This document shows positions 1-8,054 of a DNA stretch of 64,000 bases, piece by piece. The position numbers were made by a program, and so were the translations under genes. The notes under the pieces were generated by a model, which was given only the letters and a program-made list of their open reading frames with translations, had not been told where the DNA came from and made no database searches. Origin of the DNA: Kineosporia sp. NBRC 101731 (GTDB lineage: Bacteria; Actinomycetota; Actinomycetes; Actinomycetales; Kineosporiaceae); the NCBI RefSeq assembly GCF_030269305.1, contig NZ_BSTC01000023.1, positions 16,433-80,432 on the forward strand. Direction: 5' to 3'. Every line of letters starts with the position of its first letter. Within the stretch, counting starts at the first letter, position 1.

Positions 1-536
1 GGAGAGTCCTCCTCGGGCTCTTCCGGGGGCGGCAGGCTGCGGTAGAGCTCACGCAGCACGGTGAGGTCGGCGTTGACCCAGGTGCCGCAGCGCGGGCCCA
101 GACGCACGACGCGGCGGTCGTCGTCCCACAGCACCCAGCCGCCGCCGTTCAGACGGCGGATCGCGCCGGTCGCGGCGCGGTTCAGCACCGATTCCTCCCG
201 GTCGCCGAACGTGCGGTAGACCGACAGCACGGTCTCCCAGTCGACCTCCCGTCCCGGCCAGATCGGGGCCTCCGGATCGGTCCAGCAGCAACGGACGACG
301 GCGGCCAGCATCCGCGCGGTGTCGTTGGGCTGCTCGATCGTGGGCCCGTTGAAACCCATTTCGTCGAGTACCCAGGGCCCGGCGGTGCCGGGGTGCGCGG
401 GGAGCAGCCAGACCTCGTTGGCCTGGGGCTCGAGCAGACGGAGAAAACCGTCGGGAGCGGGGGTGCCGGCCTGGTGCCGGGCGGGGCCGAGCGCGCGGGC
501 GCGTGCCCACCACAGGGCGGTGTCAGCGGTGTTCAC
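1..536 (-). CDS. Partial hypothetical protein, possible MukE-like winged-helix partner
   Basis: Only the first 178 codons are visible; the gene runs off the left edge. The GTG start at 536 overlaps the TGA of the upstream gene (533-535), so the two are translationally coupled. The product is rich in Trp and Arg. Around residues 100-155 a short helix, a run of Arg/Asn and a Gly-Gly-Trp beta-hairpin (RRLNGGGWVLW) look like a winged helix. The visible end is acidic and Pro-rich (SLPPPEEPEEDS). I do not recognise the family. The coupling to a larger winged-helix/helical protein resembles the MukF-MukE or JetA-JetB order of condensin-like loci, where an SMC ATPase would follow just outside the window. 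That role is inference. Confidence 0.55.
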   Translation of the reverse strand, partial: MNTADTALWWARARALGPARHQAGTPAPDGFLRLLEPQANEVWLLPAHPGTAGPWVLDEMGFNGPTIEQPNDTARMLAAVVRCCWTDPEAPIWPGREVDWETVLSVYRTFGDREESVLNRAATGAIRRLNGGGWVLWDDDRRVVRLGPRCGTWVNADLTVLRELYRSLPPPEEPEEDS

Positions 537-1750
537 GCGTTCCCCGACCCCACGACCCGGCCGAACATCCCGCCCGACACCCACGGCACCGCCGCCTCGG
601 GATCGACCCGGAAGCCGTCCGCCCAGGTCAGTTCCGCGTCCACCTCGGGGGAGTGGTGGGAGGCGACCAGCAGGGAAAGGGTGCGGCGCCCGTCCATCCA
701 GTCCTGTGCGTCGTCGAGCAGCTGCGCCACCCCGACCCGGTCGCGGTGGGCGAGCACCCGGTCGGTGAACTCGCGCAGGTCCCCGTCGCCGGCGACCGGG
801 CGGTCGGTGGGGGCGTCGGTGTCACCGGTGGGACGCGGCGGTGGCATCCGGACCGGGCCCGAGCTCGAGGCGTTCTCCACGGCCAGGGCCATGGTCTGCG
901 GTGAGAACCAGGGGGCGACGGCGTCGAAGACCTGCCCGTCGAGCACCCCGGCCAGAGTCTGTGCGTCGGAGGTCCGGGCGAAGCTGCGCCAGGTCTCCAC
1001 CGGCAGCAGACCCAGCGCCCGGGTGGAACCGGCCTGCTCGATCAGCCGGGCCGCGGCGGACTCGCTGGAGTCGGCGTAGGCGGCCAGGGCGGTGCGCAAC
1101 TGGGCGCACTCGCGATCGAGTTCGGGCCACCGGTGCAGGGCCTGGGCGTGCACGTCCTCGGCCTGGCTGATCAGGGCGCGGTTGCCCCACAGCAGCTCGG
1201 CGTGCTCGCGTAGTTCCTCGACCGGGCTGGTGGTGGTGAGGCTCGAGAGCTGGTTGGCCATCAGGCGGAACACGCGCGAGAGCCGGTTCACCGAACCACG
1301 GCCGTCGTCGGCCACAGCTCCCGGGGAGCGGATGCTCAGACCTTCCAGAGCCAGCAGCTGGTGCAGCTCGCCCTGGCCACCGGCGGCGGCCAGGCGGCGC
1401 AGGAACAGCAACATCACGTAGGGCGCGAACGCCGCCCGGTGGAATCGCTCGCCCGGATGATCGACGACGCGGGTGATGGCGCCGTAGCCCCGCAGGACCT
1501 CGAACCGGCGGGTCACGGAGGCGGGATCGTGGCGCCGGCAGGCCGCGACGGCCGACTCCAGGGTCAGGCCCTCGTTCCCGGCATCGGCGAACGCCGCGAG
1601 GATCGCCTCGTCGATGTCGAGCAGGTCGACGTCGTTGATCATCGCGCCGTGCTCACGGGCCAGGACGGAGAAGACCTGACGGTAGATGCGCAGGACACCG
1701 GCCTCGGGAGCCAATTCCTCCAGGGAGAGTGTGGTGGGGCCGTCAGTCAC
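533..1750 (-). CDS. Hypothetical protein, possible kleisin-like (MukF/JetA-type) subunit
   Basis: This 405-residue protein starts at GTG 1750. Residues 1-130 include a helix-rich segment (IYRQVFSVLAREHG) and a probable winged helix near residues 60-105 (FEVLRGYGAITRV). The middle is helical with heptad-like Leu/Ala spacing. The C-terminal 100 residues contain a Pro-rich linker and a final block that includes an SLLVASHHSP stretch. There is no enzyme motif. Winged helix, long helical middle, short C-terminal domain and GTGA coupling to a smaller basic protein fit an accessory subunit of a MukBEF/Wadjet-like SMC complex, but no signature residue proves it. It may equally be an uncharacterised actinobacterial family. 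Confidence 0.6.
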   Translation of the reverse strand: MTDGPTTLSLEELAPEAGVLRIYRQVFSVLAREHGAMINDVDLLDIDEAILAAFADAGNEGLTLESAVAACRRHDPASVTRRFEVLRGYGAITRVVDHPGERFHRAAFAPYVMLLFLRRLAAAGGQGELHQLLALEGLSIRSPGAVADDGRGSVNRLSRVFRLMANQLSSLTTTSPVEELREHAELLWGNRALISQAEDVHAQALHRWPELDRECAQLRTALAAYADSSESAAARLIEQAGSTRALGLLPVETWRSFARTSDAQTLAGVLDGQVFDAVAPWFSPQTMALAVENASSSGPVRMPPPRPTGDTDAPTDRPVAGDGDLREFTDRVLAHRDRVGVAQLLDDAQDWMDGRRTLSLLVASHHSPEVDAELTWADGFRVDPEAAVPWVSGGMFGRVVGSGNA

Positions 1751-1882
1751 CCGCCGACCCTACGGCAGGCGGTGGCCGGGCCGGAAAAGCGCGGGATGCG
1801 GCGCACGAGGGGGAAGGTCGGATCACCGGGCTCCGGAGGGTCGCTTTCCGGGGCCCGGCGATCGGACCGGTGCGGGGAGAGC

Positions 1883-2227
1883 TCAGCGCAGGTTGGGGCG
1901 GCGCCGGCGCCGCCAGCCGGTGCGCGGGAAGTCGCAGTCCGCGGCGGAGTGCACCTGCAGGAAGTGGGCCCCGTCGGTGTGCAGCGGGCAGGCGACCTCG
2001 GGGTCGGGAACGACGAGACCGCAGGCGGCCTTGGCACAGGCGCAGCTCGCCTCACGGAACGGGAACATGCCGGGGCGCGAGAGGCCGACGTGCCAGACCT
2101 GCTCGACGGGGACGGCGGGGGGTGCACCGGGGGGAGAGACGTCGTGCTCGGCGGGCACGGTGATCATCGAGGTCTTGTTCGTGGTGGTGGCGCGTCGTCG
2201 AGCCGGGTAAGGCATGGCCAGAGACAT
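1883..2227 (-). CDS. Small Cys/His-rich hypothetical protein
   Basis: The protein is about 114 residues from ATG 2227 (a second ATG is at 2215). The C-terminal half is rich in metal-ligand residues: CACAKAACG, then ACPLH, GAHF, VHSAADC and a basic tail (WRRRRRPNLR). This spacing of Cys and His could bind zinc or a cluster. There is no signal peptide or membrane segment. Its upstream region is AT-richer than its surroundings, consistent with a promoter. I do not recognise the family. The gene call rests on the dense Cys/His pattern and on the lack of a better frame, so it could be wrong. Confidence 0.45.
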   Translation of the reverse strand: MSLAMPYPARRRATTTNKTSMITVPAEHDVSPPGAPPAVPVEQVWHVGLSRPGMFPFREASCACAKAACGLVVPDPEVACPLHTDGAHFLQVHSAADCDFPRTGWRRRRRPNLR

Positions 2228-2536
2228 GAATGAACCCTTCGCGCTTGCTGCACTGGGGACCGTCGCCCGCATTGATCGCTGCGAGCCAGAAGAGCGTTAC
2301 ACCTCGCTTGACTTGGATTTTGTATCAAATTACGGCAGGCCTGACGAAAGACGAACTGAATTTCACCCTCGGCGACGAGGATGTCACCAGTCGTATGGTT
2401 TCGGACTCGGACCGTATGCAGGACGGCGAACTCGCCTGTCCGATGGTTAAGAGAGTCCCAAAATCCCTGGCCGAGCGGTCCCGCGGCGATCCGGACCGGG
2501 GTGCAGCGTCGGTTCGGGTGCCTGCGGTTCGGGTGT
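2228..2536. other. Gene-free interval, AT-richer
   Basis: This stretch between two minus-strand genes has no convincing coding frame. Positions 2300-2400 are clearly AT-richer than the surroundings, with TTGACT near 2309 and an ATCAAATTACG block near 2326. It probably holds the promoter of the small Cys/His protein and the end of the mftR transcript. I see no clear hairpin terminator. Confidence 0.4.
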
Positions 2537-3151
2537 CTACTGCTCGAGGCCGGCGAACCCGGTCTGCCAGGCGGAGAGGGCCCGGTCCAGATAGCTGATG
2601 AGATCGGCGTCGCGGCGGGCGACCCACTGGTCGAAGGCGGCCCGGCACACCCCGAGCGCGCTGAACCCGATGGCCTGGGGGATCAGGTCGTCGGGCTGCT
2701 GGCCGAGGCGGCGGGCGGCGAACTCGGCCAGGGCCCCGGCCCAGCTGTCGTAGTGCATCGTCGAGGCGGCGTTGAGGGCCGGCACGTTGGTGACGACCTC
2801 CATGCGGGCCCGCAGGCTGGCGACATCGTCCACCCCGTAGTGGTTGGCCGTCAGCACGGCCTGCTTGATCGACTCGGTGAGGGACTGCCCGGCCGGGGCC
2901 TCGGAGAGCAGCCGGTGCAGGGTCTGCACCTCGGCGTCGAACTCCGACCAGAGCACGTCGGCCTTGGTGTCGAAGTAGCGGAAGAACGTGCGCCGGCTGA
3001 CCCCCGCCCGGTCGGCGATCTGCTCGACCGTGGTGGCCTCGAAACCGTGCTCGGTGAACAGTTCCAGGGCGATGCGCTCGAGGGCGTTGCGGCTGGTGGC
3101 GCGGGGGCGGCCACTGCGGGGTTCAGATCGTGCCGGAGACCCCGTTGACAT
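2537..3151 (-). CDS. mftR: MftR, TetR-family regulator of the mycofactocin cluster
   Basis: This 204-residue TetR repressor starts at ATG 3151; longer readings would run back into the intergenic region. The N-terminal helix-turn-helix is clear: ALERIALELFTEHGFEATT, then the recognition helix region ADRAGVSRRTFFRYF. The C-terminal ligand domain carries helices ending DLISYLDRALSAW. It is divergent from mftA, as in most mycofactocin loci. MftR of mycobacteria represses mft genes and is reported to respond to long-chain acyl-CoA. Candidate operators are described at 3331-3350, 3179-3195 and 19249-19271. The family call is strong; the effector is taken from the family. Confidence 0.9.
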   Translation of the reverse strand: MSTGSPARSEPRSGRPRATSRNALERIALELFTEHGFEATTVEQIADRAGVSRRTFFRYFDTKADVLWSEFDAEVQTLHRLLSEAPAGQSLTESIKQAVLTANHYGVDDVASLRARMEVVTNVPALNAASTMHYDSWAGALAEFAARRLGQQPDDLIPQAIGFSALGVCRAAFDQWVARRDADLISYLDRALSAWQTGFAGLEQ

Positions 3152-3178
3152 CTGTGCCGCACACTCCCTCGTGGTCGT

Positions 3179-3195
3179 GGCACGCCGTACGTGCC
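3179..3195. promoter_or_regulatory. Possible MftR autoregulatory palindrome
   Basis: GGCACG and CGTGCC face each other across CCGTA, 28 bases upstream of the mftR start. The GGCACG half is shared with the palindromes upstream of mftA and between the mftD genes. The spacing differs from those sites, so this may be a weaker operator or chance. Confidence 0.35.
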
Positions 3196-3319
3196 CTGCG
3201 GGGCCATCTAACCACCGGGGTGCTTGGTCAGGGGTGTCACTGCAGGTCCCGGCCCGAGTGGGACGGAACCTCTCCGCGCGGGCGGCCGGCCGGACCCCGG
3301 AGCCTGCCGTCAGCCACCC

Positions 3320-3350
3320 TTGACGCTTACGGCACGCAGTGTCATAAACT
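3320..3350 (+). promoter_or_regulatory. mftA promoter with overlapping MftR-like operator
   Basis: TTGACG (3320-3325) and CATAAA (3343-3348) are separated by exactly 17 bases, a good sigma-70 type promoter. The spacer contains GGCACGCAGTG, part of an imperfect palindrome, TACGGCAC / GTGTCATA around GCA. The same core, GGCACGYAGTG, occurs between the two mftD genes at 19249-19271. A TetR repressor bound here would block polymerase directly. The sequence is seen; the assignment to MftR is inference. Confidence 0.65.
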
Positions 3351-3392
3351 CGCCCGGACAAAGTCGTTAACCGTGGACGAGAGGTCGTTTCG

Positions 3393-3512
3393 ATGAACAA
3401 CACGAGCGCTCCCCAGAACGTCGTCGAGGGTGTCGAGGGCCAGAACGCCACGAACGTCGAGGAACTGCTGGTCGAAGAGGTCTCCATCGACGGGATGTGC
3501 GGCGTCTACTGA
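3393..3512 (+). CDS. mftA: MftA, mycofactocin precursor peptide
   Basis: This 39-residue peptide begins MNNTSAPQNV and ends with the family signature IDGMCGVY followed by a stop. MftC acts on the C-terminal Val-Tyr pair (decarboxylation, then lactam cross-link). MftE then releases AHDP, from which mycofactocin is built. The leader is acidic (VEELLVEEVS), as expected for recognition by the MftB RiPP-recognition domain. A purine-rich GAGAGG lies a few bases upstream. mftB follows after 13 bases. The conserved C-terminus makes the identification nearly certain. Confidence 0.97.
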   Translation: MNNTSAPQNVVEGVEGQNATNVEELLVEEVSIDGMCGVY

Positions 3513-3525
3513 TCGGCGCGAGGCC

Positions 3526-3876
3526 GTGACGACGCAGACCAACCGCATGTCGGTGCCGCCCCCGGCACCGGCCCCGGGCCTCGACCTGGACCTGCTGGAC
3601 AGAGCGTGGGAGCTGCACCCCAGTGTCTCCGTGCGGCCGGAACCCTTCGGGGCCCTGATGTACCACTTCGGGAACCGGCGCCTGTCGTTCCTGAAGACCC
3701 GTCAACTACTGGACGTCGTCAATGGTCTGGCCGCTGCCCCGGACGCGCGGTCCGCGTGTCTGGCGGCGGGGGTCGACCCGGCCCAGCTCCCGGTCCTGGG
3801 CCGGGCCCTGGCCGCGCTCGCGGCGGGTGACCTGATCCGCCCGAGAACGACCTCGCCCGCGGAGGACACCGCATGA
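3526..3876 (+). CDS. mftB: MftB, mycofactocin RiPP-recognition protein
   Basis: The gene encodes 116 residues from GTG 3526; ATG 3547 would give 109. MftB is the PqqD-like recognition chaperone that binds the MftA leader and presents the peptide to MftC. The core WELHPSVSVRPEPFGALMYH, then the conserved LSFLKTRQLLDVV helix, matches the RRE fold. The C-terminal half ends in a helix with GDLIRPR. The TGA overlaps the mftC ATG (ATGA), giving tight translational coupling. The length and position between mftA and mftC are standard. Confidence 0.93.
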   Translation: MTTQTNRMSVPPPAPAPGLDLDLLDRAWELHPSVSVRPEPFGALMYHFGNRRLSFLKTRQLLDVVNGLAAAPDARSACLAAGVDPAQLPVLGRALAALAAGDLIRPRTTSPAEDTA

Positions 3877-5186
3877 CTGTGCTCGCATCGGCCACCCCGG
3901 CCGGTTTCACCCCGAATCCGTCGGGCCCGCCTCCTTCTCCGGGTCGCCTGGTCGACAAGTTCGCCCTCGGGCTGGACGCGCCGATCTGCCTGACCTGGGA
4001 ACTGACCTACGCCTGCAACCTCGCCTGCGTGCACTGCCTGTCGAGTTCCGGCCGGCGTGATCCCCGCGAGCTGTCCACCGCCGAGGCCGAAGCGGTCATC
4101 GACGAACTGGAACGGATGCAGGTCTTCTACGTCAACATCGGCGGCGGCGAGCCGACCGTGCGGCCGGACTTCTGGCACCTGGTCGACTACGCGACCGAGC
4201 ACCACGTCGGCGTGAAGTTCTCGACCAACGGCGTACGCATCAACCAGGAAGTCGCGGAGCGTCTGGCGACGTCCGACTACGTCGATGTGCAGATCTCGCT
4301 CGACGGCGCGACCGCCGAGGTGAACGACCACGTGCGCGGTACCGGCAGCTACGACACCGCGATGCGGGCCATGCAGAACATGTATGACGCCGGCTTCACC
4401 GGGTTCAAGCTGTCCGTCGTGGTCACCCGCCAGAACGTCGACCAGCTCGACGAGTTCAAGGCGATCGCCGACCGGTACCGGGCCCAGCTGCGGCTGACCC
4501 GGCTGCGTCCCTCGGGCCGGGGCGCCGATGTCTGGGACGAGCTGCACCTGCTCGCCCCTCAGCAGAAGCAGCTGTACGACTGGCTGGTGGCCAACGGCGA
4601 CCAGGTGCTCACCGGTGACTCGTTCTTCCACCTCGCTGCGTTCGGTGGCGCCCTCCCGGGGCTGAACCTCTGCGGTGCGGGCCGGGTCGTGTGCCTGATC
4701 GACCCGGTGGGCGACGTGTACGCCTGCCCGTTCGCGATCCACGACGAGTTCAAGGCCGGGAACGTCCGTGACGAGGGCGGTTTCAAGAGCGTCTGGCAGA
4801 CGTCGGACCTGTTCCGGGAACTGCGTCAGCCGCAGGACGGCGGCGCGTGCACGTCCTGCAGCTTCTTCGATTCCTGCCGGGGCGGCTGCATGGCGGCCAA
4901 GTTCTTCACCGGTCTGCCGCTGGACGGGCCGGACCCCGAGTGCGTGCGCGGTTTCGGTGAGAGCGCGCTGAGCGCGGTGGAGGGCGTCGTCCCGAAGCCG
5001 AGCCTGGACCACTCGCACAAGAACCCGCTGCGCAGTCAGCAGAAGAACACGAAGAAGCCGGTGGCGCTGACCCTCGGCGTGCGCCCGGCCATCGGGGTGG
5101 TCTCCGCCCCACCGGCCCGGGGGTGCGACGAGAACCCGCTCGCCGGGTTCGATCCTGGGATCGAGACCGGATCGGGCAGGAGCTGA
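3873..5186 (+). CDS. mftC: MftC, mycofactocin radical SAM maturase
   Basis: This 437-residue radical SAM enzyme decarboxylates and cyclises the C-terminal Val-Tyr of MftA. The cluster-binding CxxxCxxC is at C48, C52 and C55 (CNLACVHC), and the GGGEPTVRPD SAM motif follows. A SPASM domain with many cysteines (LCGAGRVVC, YACPF, CTSCSFFDSCRGGC) carries the auxiliary clusters. The last 60 residues, rich in Lys, Gly and Pro, extend past the usual end of the family. The gene overlaps mftB by 4 bases. A strong inverted repeat follows the stop, so transcription may end or weaken before the ATPase gene. Confidence 0.96.
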   Translation: MTVLASATPAGFTPNPSGPPPSPGRLVDKFALGLDAPICLTWELTYACNLACVHCLSSSGRRDPRELSTAEAEAVIDELERMQVFYVNIGGGEPTVRPDFWHLVDYATEHHVGVKFSTNGVRINQEVAERLATSDYVDVQISLDGATAEVNDHVRGTGSYDTAMRAMQNMYDAGFTGFKLSVVVTRQNVDQLDEFKAIADRYRAQLRLTRLRPSGRGADVWDELHLLAPQQKQLYDWLVANGDQVLTGDSFFHLAAFGGALPGLNLCGAGRVVCLIDPVGDVYACPFAIHDEFKAGNVRDEGGFKSVWQTSDLFRELRQPQDGGACTSCSFFDSCRGGCMAAKFFTGLPLDGPDPECVRGFGESALSAVEGVVPKPSLDHSHKNPLRSQQKNTKKPVALTLGVRPAIGVVSAPPARGCDENPLAGFDPGIETGSGRS

Positions 5187-5192
5187 CGGGAC

Positions 5193-5248
5193 GGGGAGGG
5201 TTTGCCTGATCACGAAAGATTCTGCTGGTGATCAGGCGATCCCTCCCC
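5193..5248. repeat. Long inverted repeat between mftC and the MoxR gene
   Basis: Arms at 5193-5213 and 5228-5248 are 21 bases each and pair with only two mismatches around a 14-base loop. The outer part is GGGGAGGG / CCCTCCCC and the inner part GCCTGATCAC / GTGATCAGGC. No T-run follows. It may act as a terminator or attenuator. It shares the GATCAC plus CTCCCC vocabulary with the elements at 7246-7276 and 9544-9655, suggesting a repeat family. Confidence 0.75.
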
Positions 5249-5296
5249 GAGGGTCGCGGGGACCCGGCCACATCGTCCTCCATCGACCCTGAAACC

Positions 5297-6247
5297 ATGG
5301 TGACCGTGAGCACTGACACCCCCGACGTAGCGCAGACCCGTCACCGGGTCGCCTCCCACCTGGTCGGCCGCGAGCACGAGCTCGAGCTGATCCTGTCCGC
5401 CGTGGCGGCCGGCCGGGACCTCGTGCTCGAGGGTCCGCCCGGCACCGGCAAGACCACCCTGCTGCGCGCGATCGCCGACGAGTGGGGCATCCCGCTGTTC
5501 TACGTCGAGGGCAACGCCGACCTCACACCGGCCAAACTCATCGGGCACCACAACCCCGCGCGGGTGCTGAAAGAGGACTACACGGAAGACAATTTCGTGC
5601 CCGGTCCGCTGCTCGAGGCAATGCGGCAGGGCGGCTTCCTCTACCTGGAGGAGTTCAACCGGGCCCCCGACGACACCCTGAACACATTGCTGGCCGCGCT
5701 GGCCGAACGACGGATCACGGTGCCGCGGGTGGGGCAGGTGCGGGCCGTGCCGACCTTCCGGCTGATCGCGTCGATGAACCCGTACGACAACGTCGGCACC
5801 ACGCGGCTGTCCACGTCGATCACCGACCGGCTGTGCCGTCTGGCGGTCGGCTACCAGGCCGAGGACGCCGAGATCGGCATCGTCGACCTGCGCACCGAGG
5901 CCGGTGGCAAGCTCGGTGACCTGCTGGTGCGCGACGCGGTCTGGGTGAACCGGGCCACACGCCGCCACCCGCACCTGCGCCAGGGCAGCAGCGTGCGCGG
6001 CGCCATCGACATCGTGCTCGTGGCCAACCAGCTGGCGGCCATGCGCGGCGTCGGCGCGGCAGCCGACGCCACCACCCGCCTGGACCCTGAGAGTGCCTAC
6101 CCGCAGGTGGTTCTCGATTCGATGACGGTGGCGCTGTCGGGCCGGATCCACCTCGACGAGGCGGCCGACACCACCCCCGAGCGCGTCGTGCGGGAGATCT
6201 GGGAAGACCGGTTCATCCTCACCCCGGCCGCGGCCCAGCCGGGTTGA
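5297..6247 (+). CDS. MoxR-type AAA+ ATPase in the mycofactocin cluster
   Basis: This 316-residue protein starts at ATG 5297; a GTG at 5306 is also possible. Walker A is GPPGTGKT (residues 46-53), Walker B FLYLEEFNR near residue 118, and sensor 1 is LIASMNPYDNVG. Arg-finger candidates lie in STSITDRLCRL. MoxR ATPases act with VWA proteins to mature or activate metal- or cofactor-dependent enzymes. The VWA gene follows in the same frame. Its place between mftC and mftE suggests a role with mycofactocin biosynthesis or with a mycofactocin-dependent dehydrogenase. The domain assignment is firm; the role is inference. Confidence 0.9.
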   Translation: MVTVSTDTPDVAQTRHRVASHLVGREHELELILSAVAAGRDLVLEGPPGTGKTTLLRAIADEWGIPLFYVEGNADLTPAKLIGHHNPARVLKEDYTEDNFVPGPLLEAMRQGGFLYLEEFNRAPDDTLNTLLAALAERRITVPRVGQVRAVPTFRLIASMNPYDNVGTTRLSTSITDRLCRLAVGYQAEDAEIGIVDLRTEAGGKLGDLLVRDAVWVNRATRRHPHLRQGSSVRGAIDIVLVANQLAAMRGVGAAADATTRLDPESAYPQVVLDSMTVALSGRIHLDEAADTTPERVVREIWEDRFILTPAAAQPG

Positions 6248-6352
6248 AGAGAAGACGCGGCGGACTCCCCGGTCGGGAAGCCGGGTGACCCGCGCAGGCC
6301 GCGCCCGAAGCGTCCTCTCCGGCGTCGTCCCAAAGCCCTGACCGCCGAGCCG

Positions 6353-7237
6353 ATGGTGTTCAGTATCGGCGAGAGCGGTGGCGGGCCGGTGCTCCAGGCC
6401 CTGGGACGGGGGACGAAGGCGTCGGCGAAGGCCTTCGCCCAGGGTTCCGGAGGGCCGGGGGAGACGGACGACGCCGGCAGGGTGGTGCCGCTGGAGCAGG
6501 ACGGCGATCCGGTGGAGAACGAGGTCAAGCAGCGCGCCCGGCAGATCGCGGCCCGCCTGTCGCTGCACCGGCCGCCCCACGGCACCGGGCGCCGGCGCGG
6601 TACCGGCGAACTCGTCAGCGTGCGCTACCGCGAGGGTGCCGACGACATCGATCTCGACCGCACGCTGGAAGTGCTGGCGGAGAAGCCCTTTCCGCAGGAC
6701 GAGGACATCGTCGTGCGGGAACGGGTGCGCCGTCGGCGGTCGGTCGAGCTGGTGGTGGACGTGTCCGGTTCGATGCGGGGCGAACGCATCCGCACGGCCG
6801 CGGCGACGGTCGGAGCGCTGGCCGGGGAACTGGGCAACGACGACGTGGGCGTGATCGCGTTCTGGTCGGACTGCTCGATCCTGCTGCCGATGGGCAAACC
6901 CTTCCTGGCTCAGACTCTGCTCGACGACCTGCTGAAACTGCCCGCCCGGGGGCTGACCAACGTCGGGTTCCCGCTGCAGCTGGCGGCGGCCGAGCTGTCA
7001 CGCCGTCCGAATCCGGAGGCCCGGGTGCTGCTGCTGTCGGACTGCGTGCACAACGCCGGCCCCGACCCCCGCGGCCCGGCGGCGTTATTGCCCCGGCTCG
7101 ACGTGCTGCTCGACGCCTCGGGGGAGAAGGACGAGGAACTGGGACGCGAGCTGGCCGCGGTCGGGCGGGGAAAGATGTTCGTGGTGCGTGACCACCGCCA
7201 GGTGGCGCCGGCGCTGTCGTCGATCTTCCGGTCGTAG
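6353..7237 (+). CDS. VWA-domain protein, MoxR partner
   Basis: This 294-residue protein starts at ATG 6353. The N-terminal 125 residues are basic and low in predicted structure. The von Willebrand A domain then begins with an intact MIDAS, DVSGS (D136, S138, S140), and continues through GVIAFWSDCSILLP, a conserved Thr in GLTNVG and the LLLSDCVHNAG strand. The frame is the same as that of the upstream ATPase, and the 35 codons between the TGA (6245-6247) and ATG 6353 contain no stop. A former fusion or read-through is therefore possible. MoxR-VWA pairs typically remodel partner enzymes; the partner here is unknown. Confidence 0.87.
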   Translation: MVFSIGESGGGPVLQALGRGTKASAKAFAQGSGGPGETDDAGRVVPLEQDGDPVENEVKQRARQIAARLSLHRPPHGTGRRRGTGELVSVRYREGADDIDLDRTLEVLAEKPFPQDEDIVVRERVRRRRSVELVVDVSGSMRGERIRTAAATVGALAGELGNDDVGVIAFWSDCSILLPMGKPFLAQTLLDDLLKLPARGLTNVGFPLQLAAAELSRRPNPEARVLLLSDCVHNAGPDPRGPAALLPRLDVLLDASGEKDEELGRELAAVGRGKMFVVRDHRQVAPALSSIFRS

Positions 7238-7245
7238 GGGATCCT

Positions 7246-7276
7246 CCCTTTCCTCCGTTCGTGATCACGGAAGGGT
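7246..7276. repeat. GTGATCAC palindrome between VWA gene and mftE
   Basis: CCCTTTCC (7246-7253) and GGAAGGG frame the perfect palindrome CGTGATCACG (7260-7269). The element shares GTGATCA and poly-C/poly-G flanks with those at 5193 and 9544. It may terminate the upstream transcript ahead of a separate mftE promoter. Confidence 0.5.
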
Positions 7277-7336
7277 TGGGGGTGCTCTCGGACCTGCTGG
7301 GTGTCGGGGAAGTGACGCGGCGTAGGGTCTGGATCC

Positions 7337-8044
7337 GTGCCGTACTTCGACCTGGCTGCCATGACCAGCCCGCAGATCGCCGAGCACGCGGCTGCGGACG
7401 GCATCGTCGTCATCCCCATCGGCTCCACCGAACAGCACGGCCCGCACCTGCCGCTGGGCACCGACCGGGACGTGGCGCTCGCCGTCGCCCGGCGCCTGGC
7501 CGAGCGGATGCCGCAGGTCGCGCTCGGGCCGGCCGTCGCCTACGGGTCGAGCGGTGAGCACGCCGGGTTCGCGGGCACGATCTCGATCGGCCAGGACGCG
7601 CTGGAGTTCATGCTGCTGGAGCTGGGCCGGTCGGCGGGGGAGACCTACCGGCGCCAGGTGTTCGTCAACGCGCACGGCGGCAACGCGGTGCCGGCGGTGA
7701 AGGCCGTGCGGAAGCTGCGGGCCGAGTCGCGCGACGTGCTGCTGTGGATGGCCACCGTGGACGGGGACGCGCACGCCGGGCGCACCGAGACCTCGATGCA
7801 GCTGGCTCTGCAGCCGCACCTGGTCCACCGGCGCCTGGCCGAGCGGGGCAACACCACGCCGGTGCGGGAACTGATCGACCGGATGCGGGCCGGCGGGGTG
7901 CGGGCCGTCAGCCCCAACGGTGTCCTCGGTGACCCGGAGGGGGCGACTGCCGAGGAGGGTGAACGGCTGATTCAGCGCCTCGTCGACGGATTGCACACGC
8001 AGGTCCTGGCCTGGGACCCGCCCTACGGCAAACTGGGAGCCTAG
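7337..8044 (+). CDS. mftE: MftE, creatininase-family mycofactocin peptidase
   Basis: This 235-residue enzyme starts at GTG 7337, 8 bases after a TAGGGT -10-like hexamer (7323-7328), so it is probably leaderless. MftE hydrolyses the modified MftA C-terminus to release AHDP. The creatininase metal-binding signature is present: GSTEQHGPHLPLGTDRD (E32, H34, D43). Further ligands lie in VNAHGGN and in the final acidic segment. Normally mftD precedes mftE; here a MoxR-VWA pair takes that place. mftF starts 11 bases downstream. Confidence 0.95.
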   Translation: MPYFDLAAMTSPQIAEHAAADGIVVIPIGSTEQHGPHLPLGTDRDVALAVARRLAERMPQVALGPAVAYGSSGEHAGFAGTISIGQDALEFMLLELGRSAGETYRRQVFVNAHGGNAVPAVKAVRKLRAESRDVLLWMATVDGDAHAGRTETSMQLALQPHLVHRRLAERGNTTPVRELIDRMRAGGVRAVSPNGVLGDPEGATAEEGERLIQRLVDGLHTQVLAWDPPYGKLGA

Positions 8045-8054
8045 AGTTGGGCCC

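Noticed and set aside
2273..2450. Possible small plus-strand gene at 2214-2450
   Set aside because: No ribosome site or recognisable protein pattern; composition suits a regulatory gap better.
3152..3487. N-terminal extension of mftR to 316 residues
   Set aside because: It would overlap the mftA gene and promoter. TetR proteins of this group are about 200 residues.
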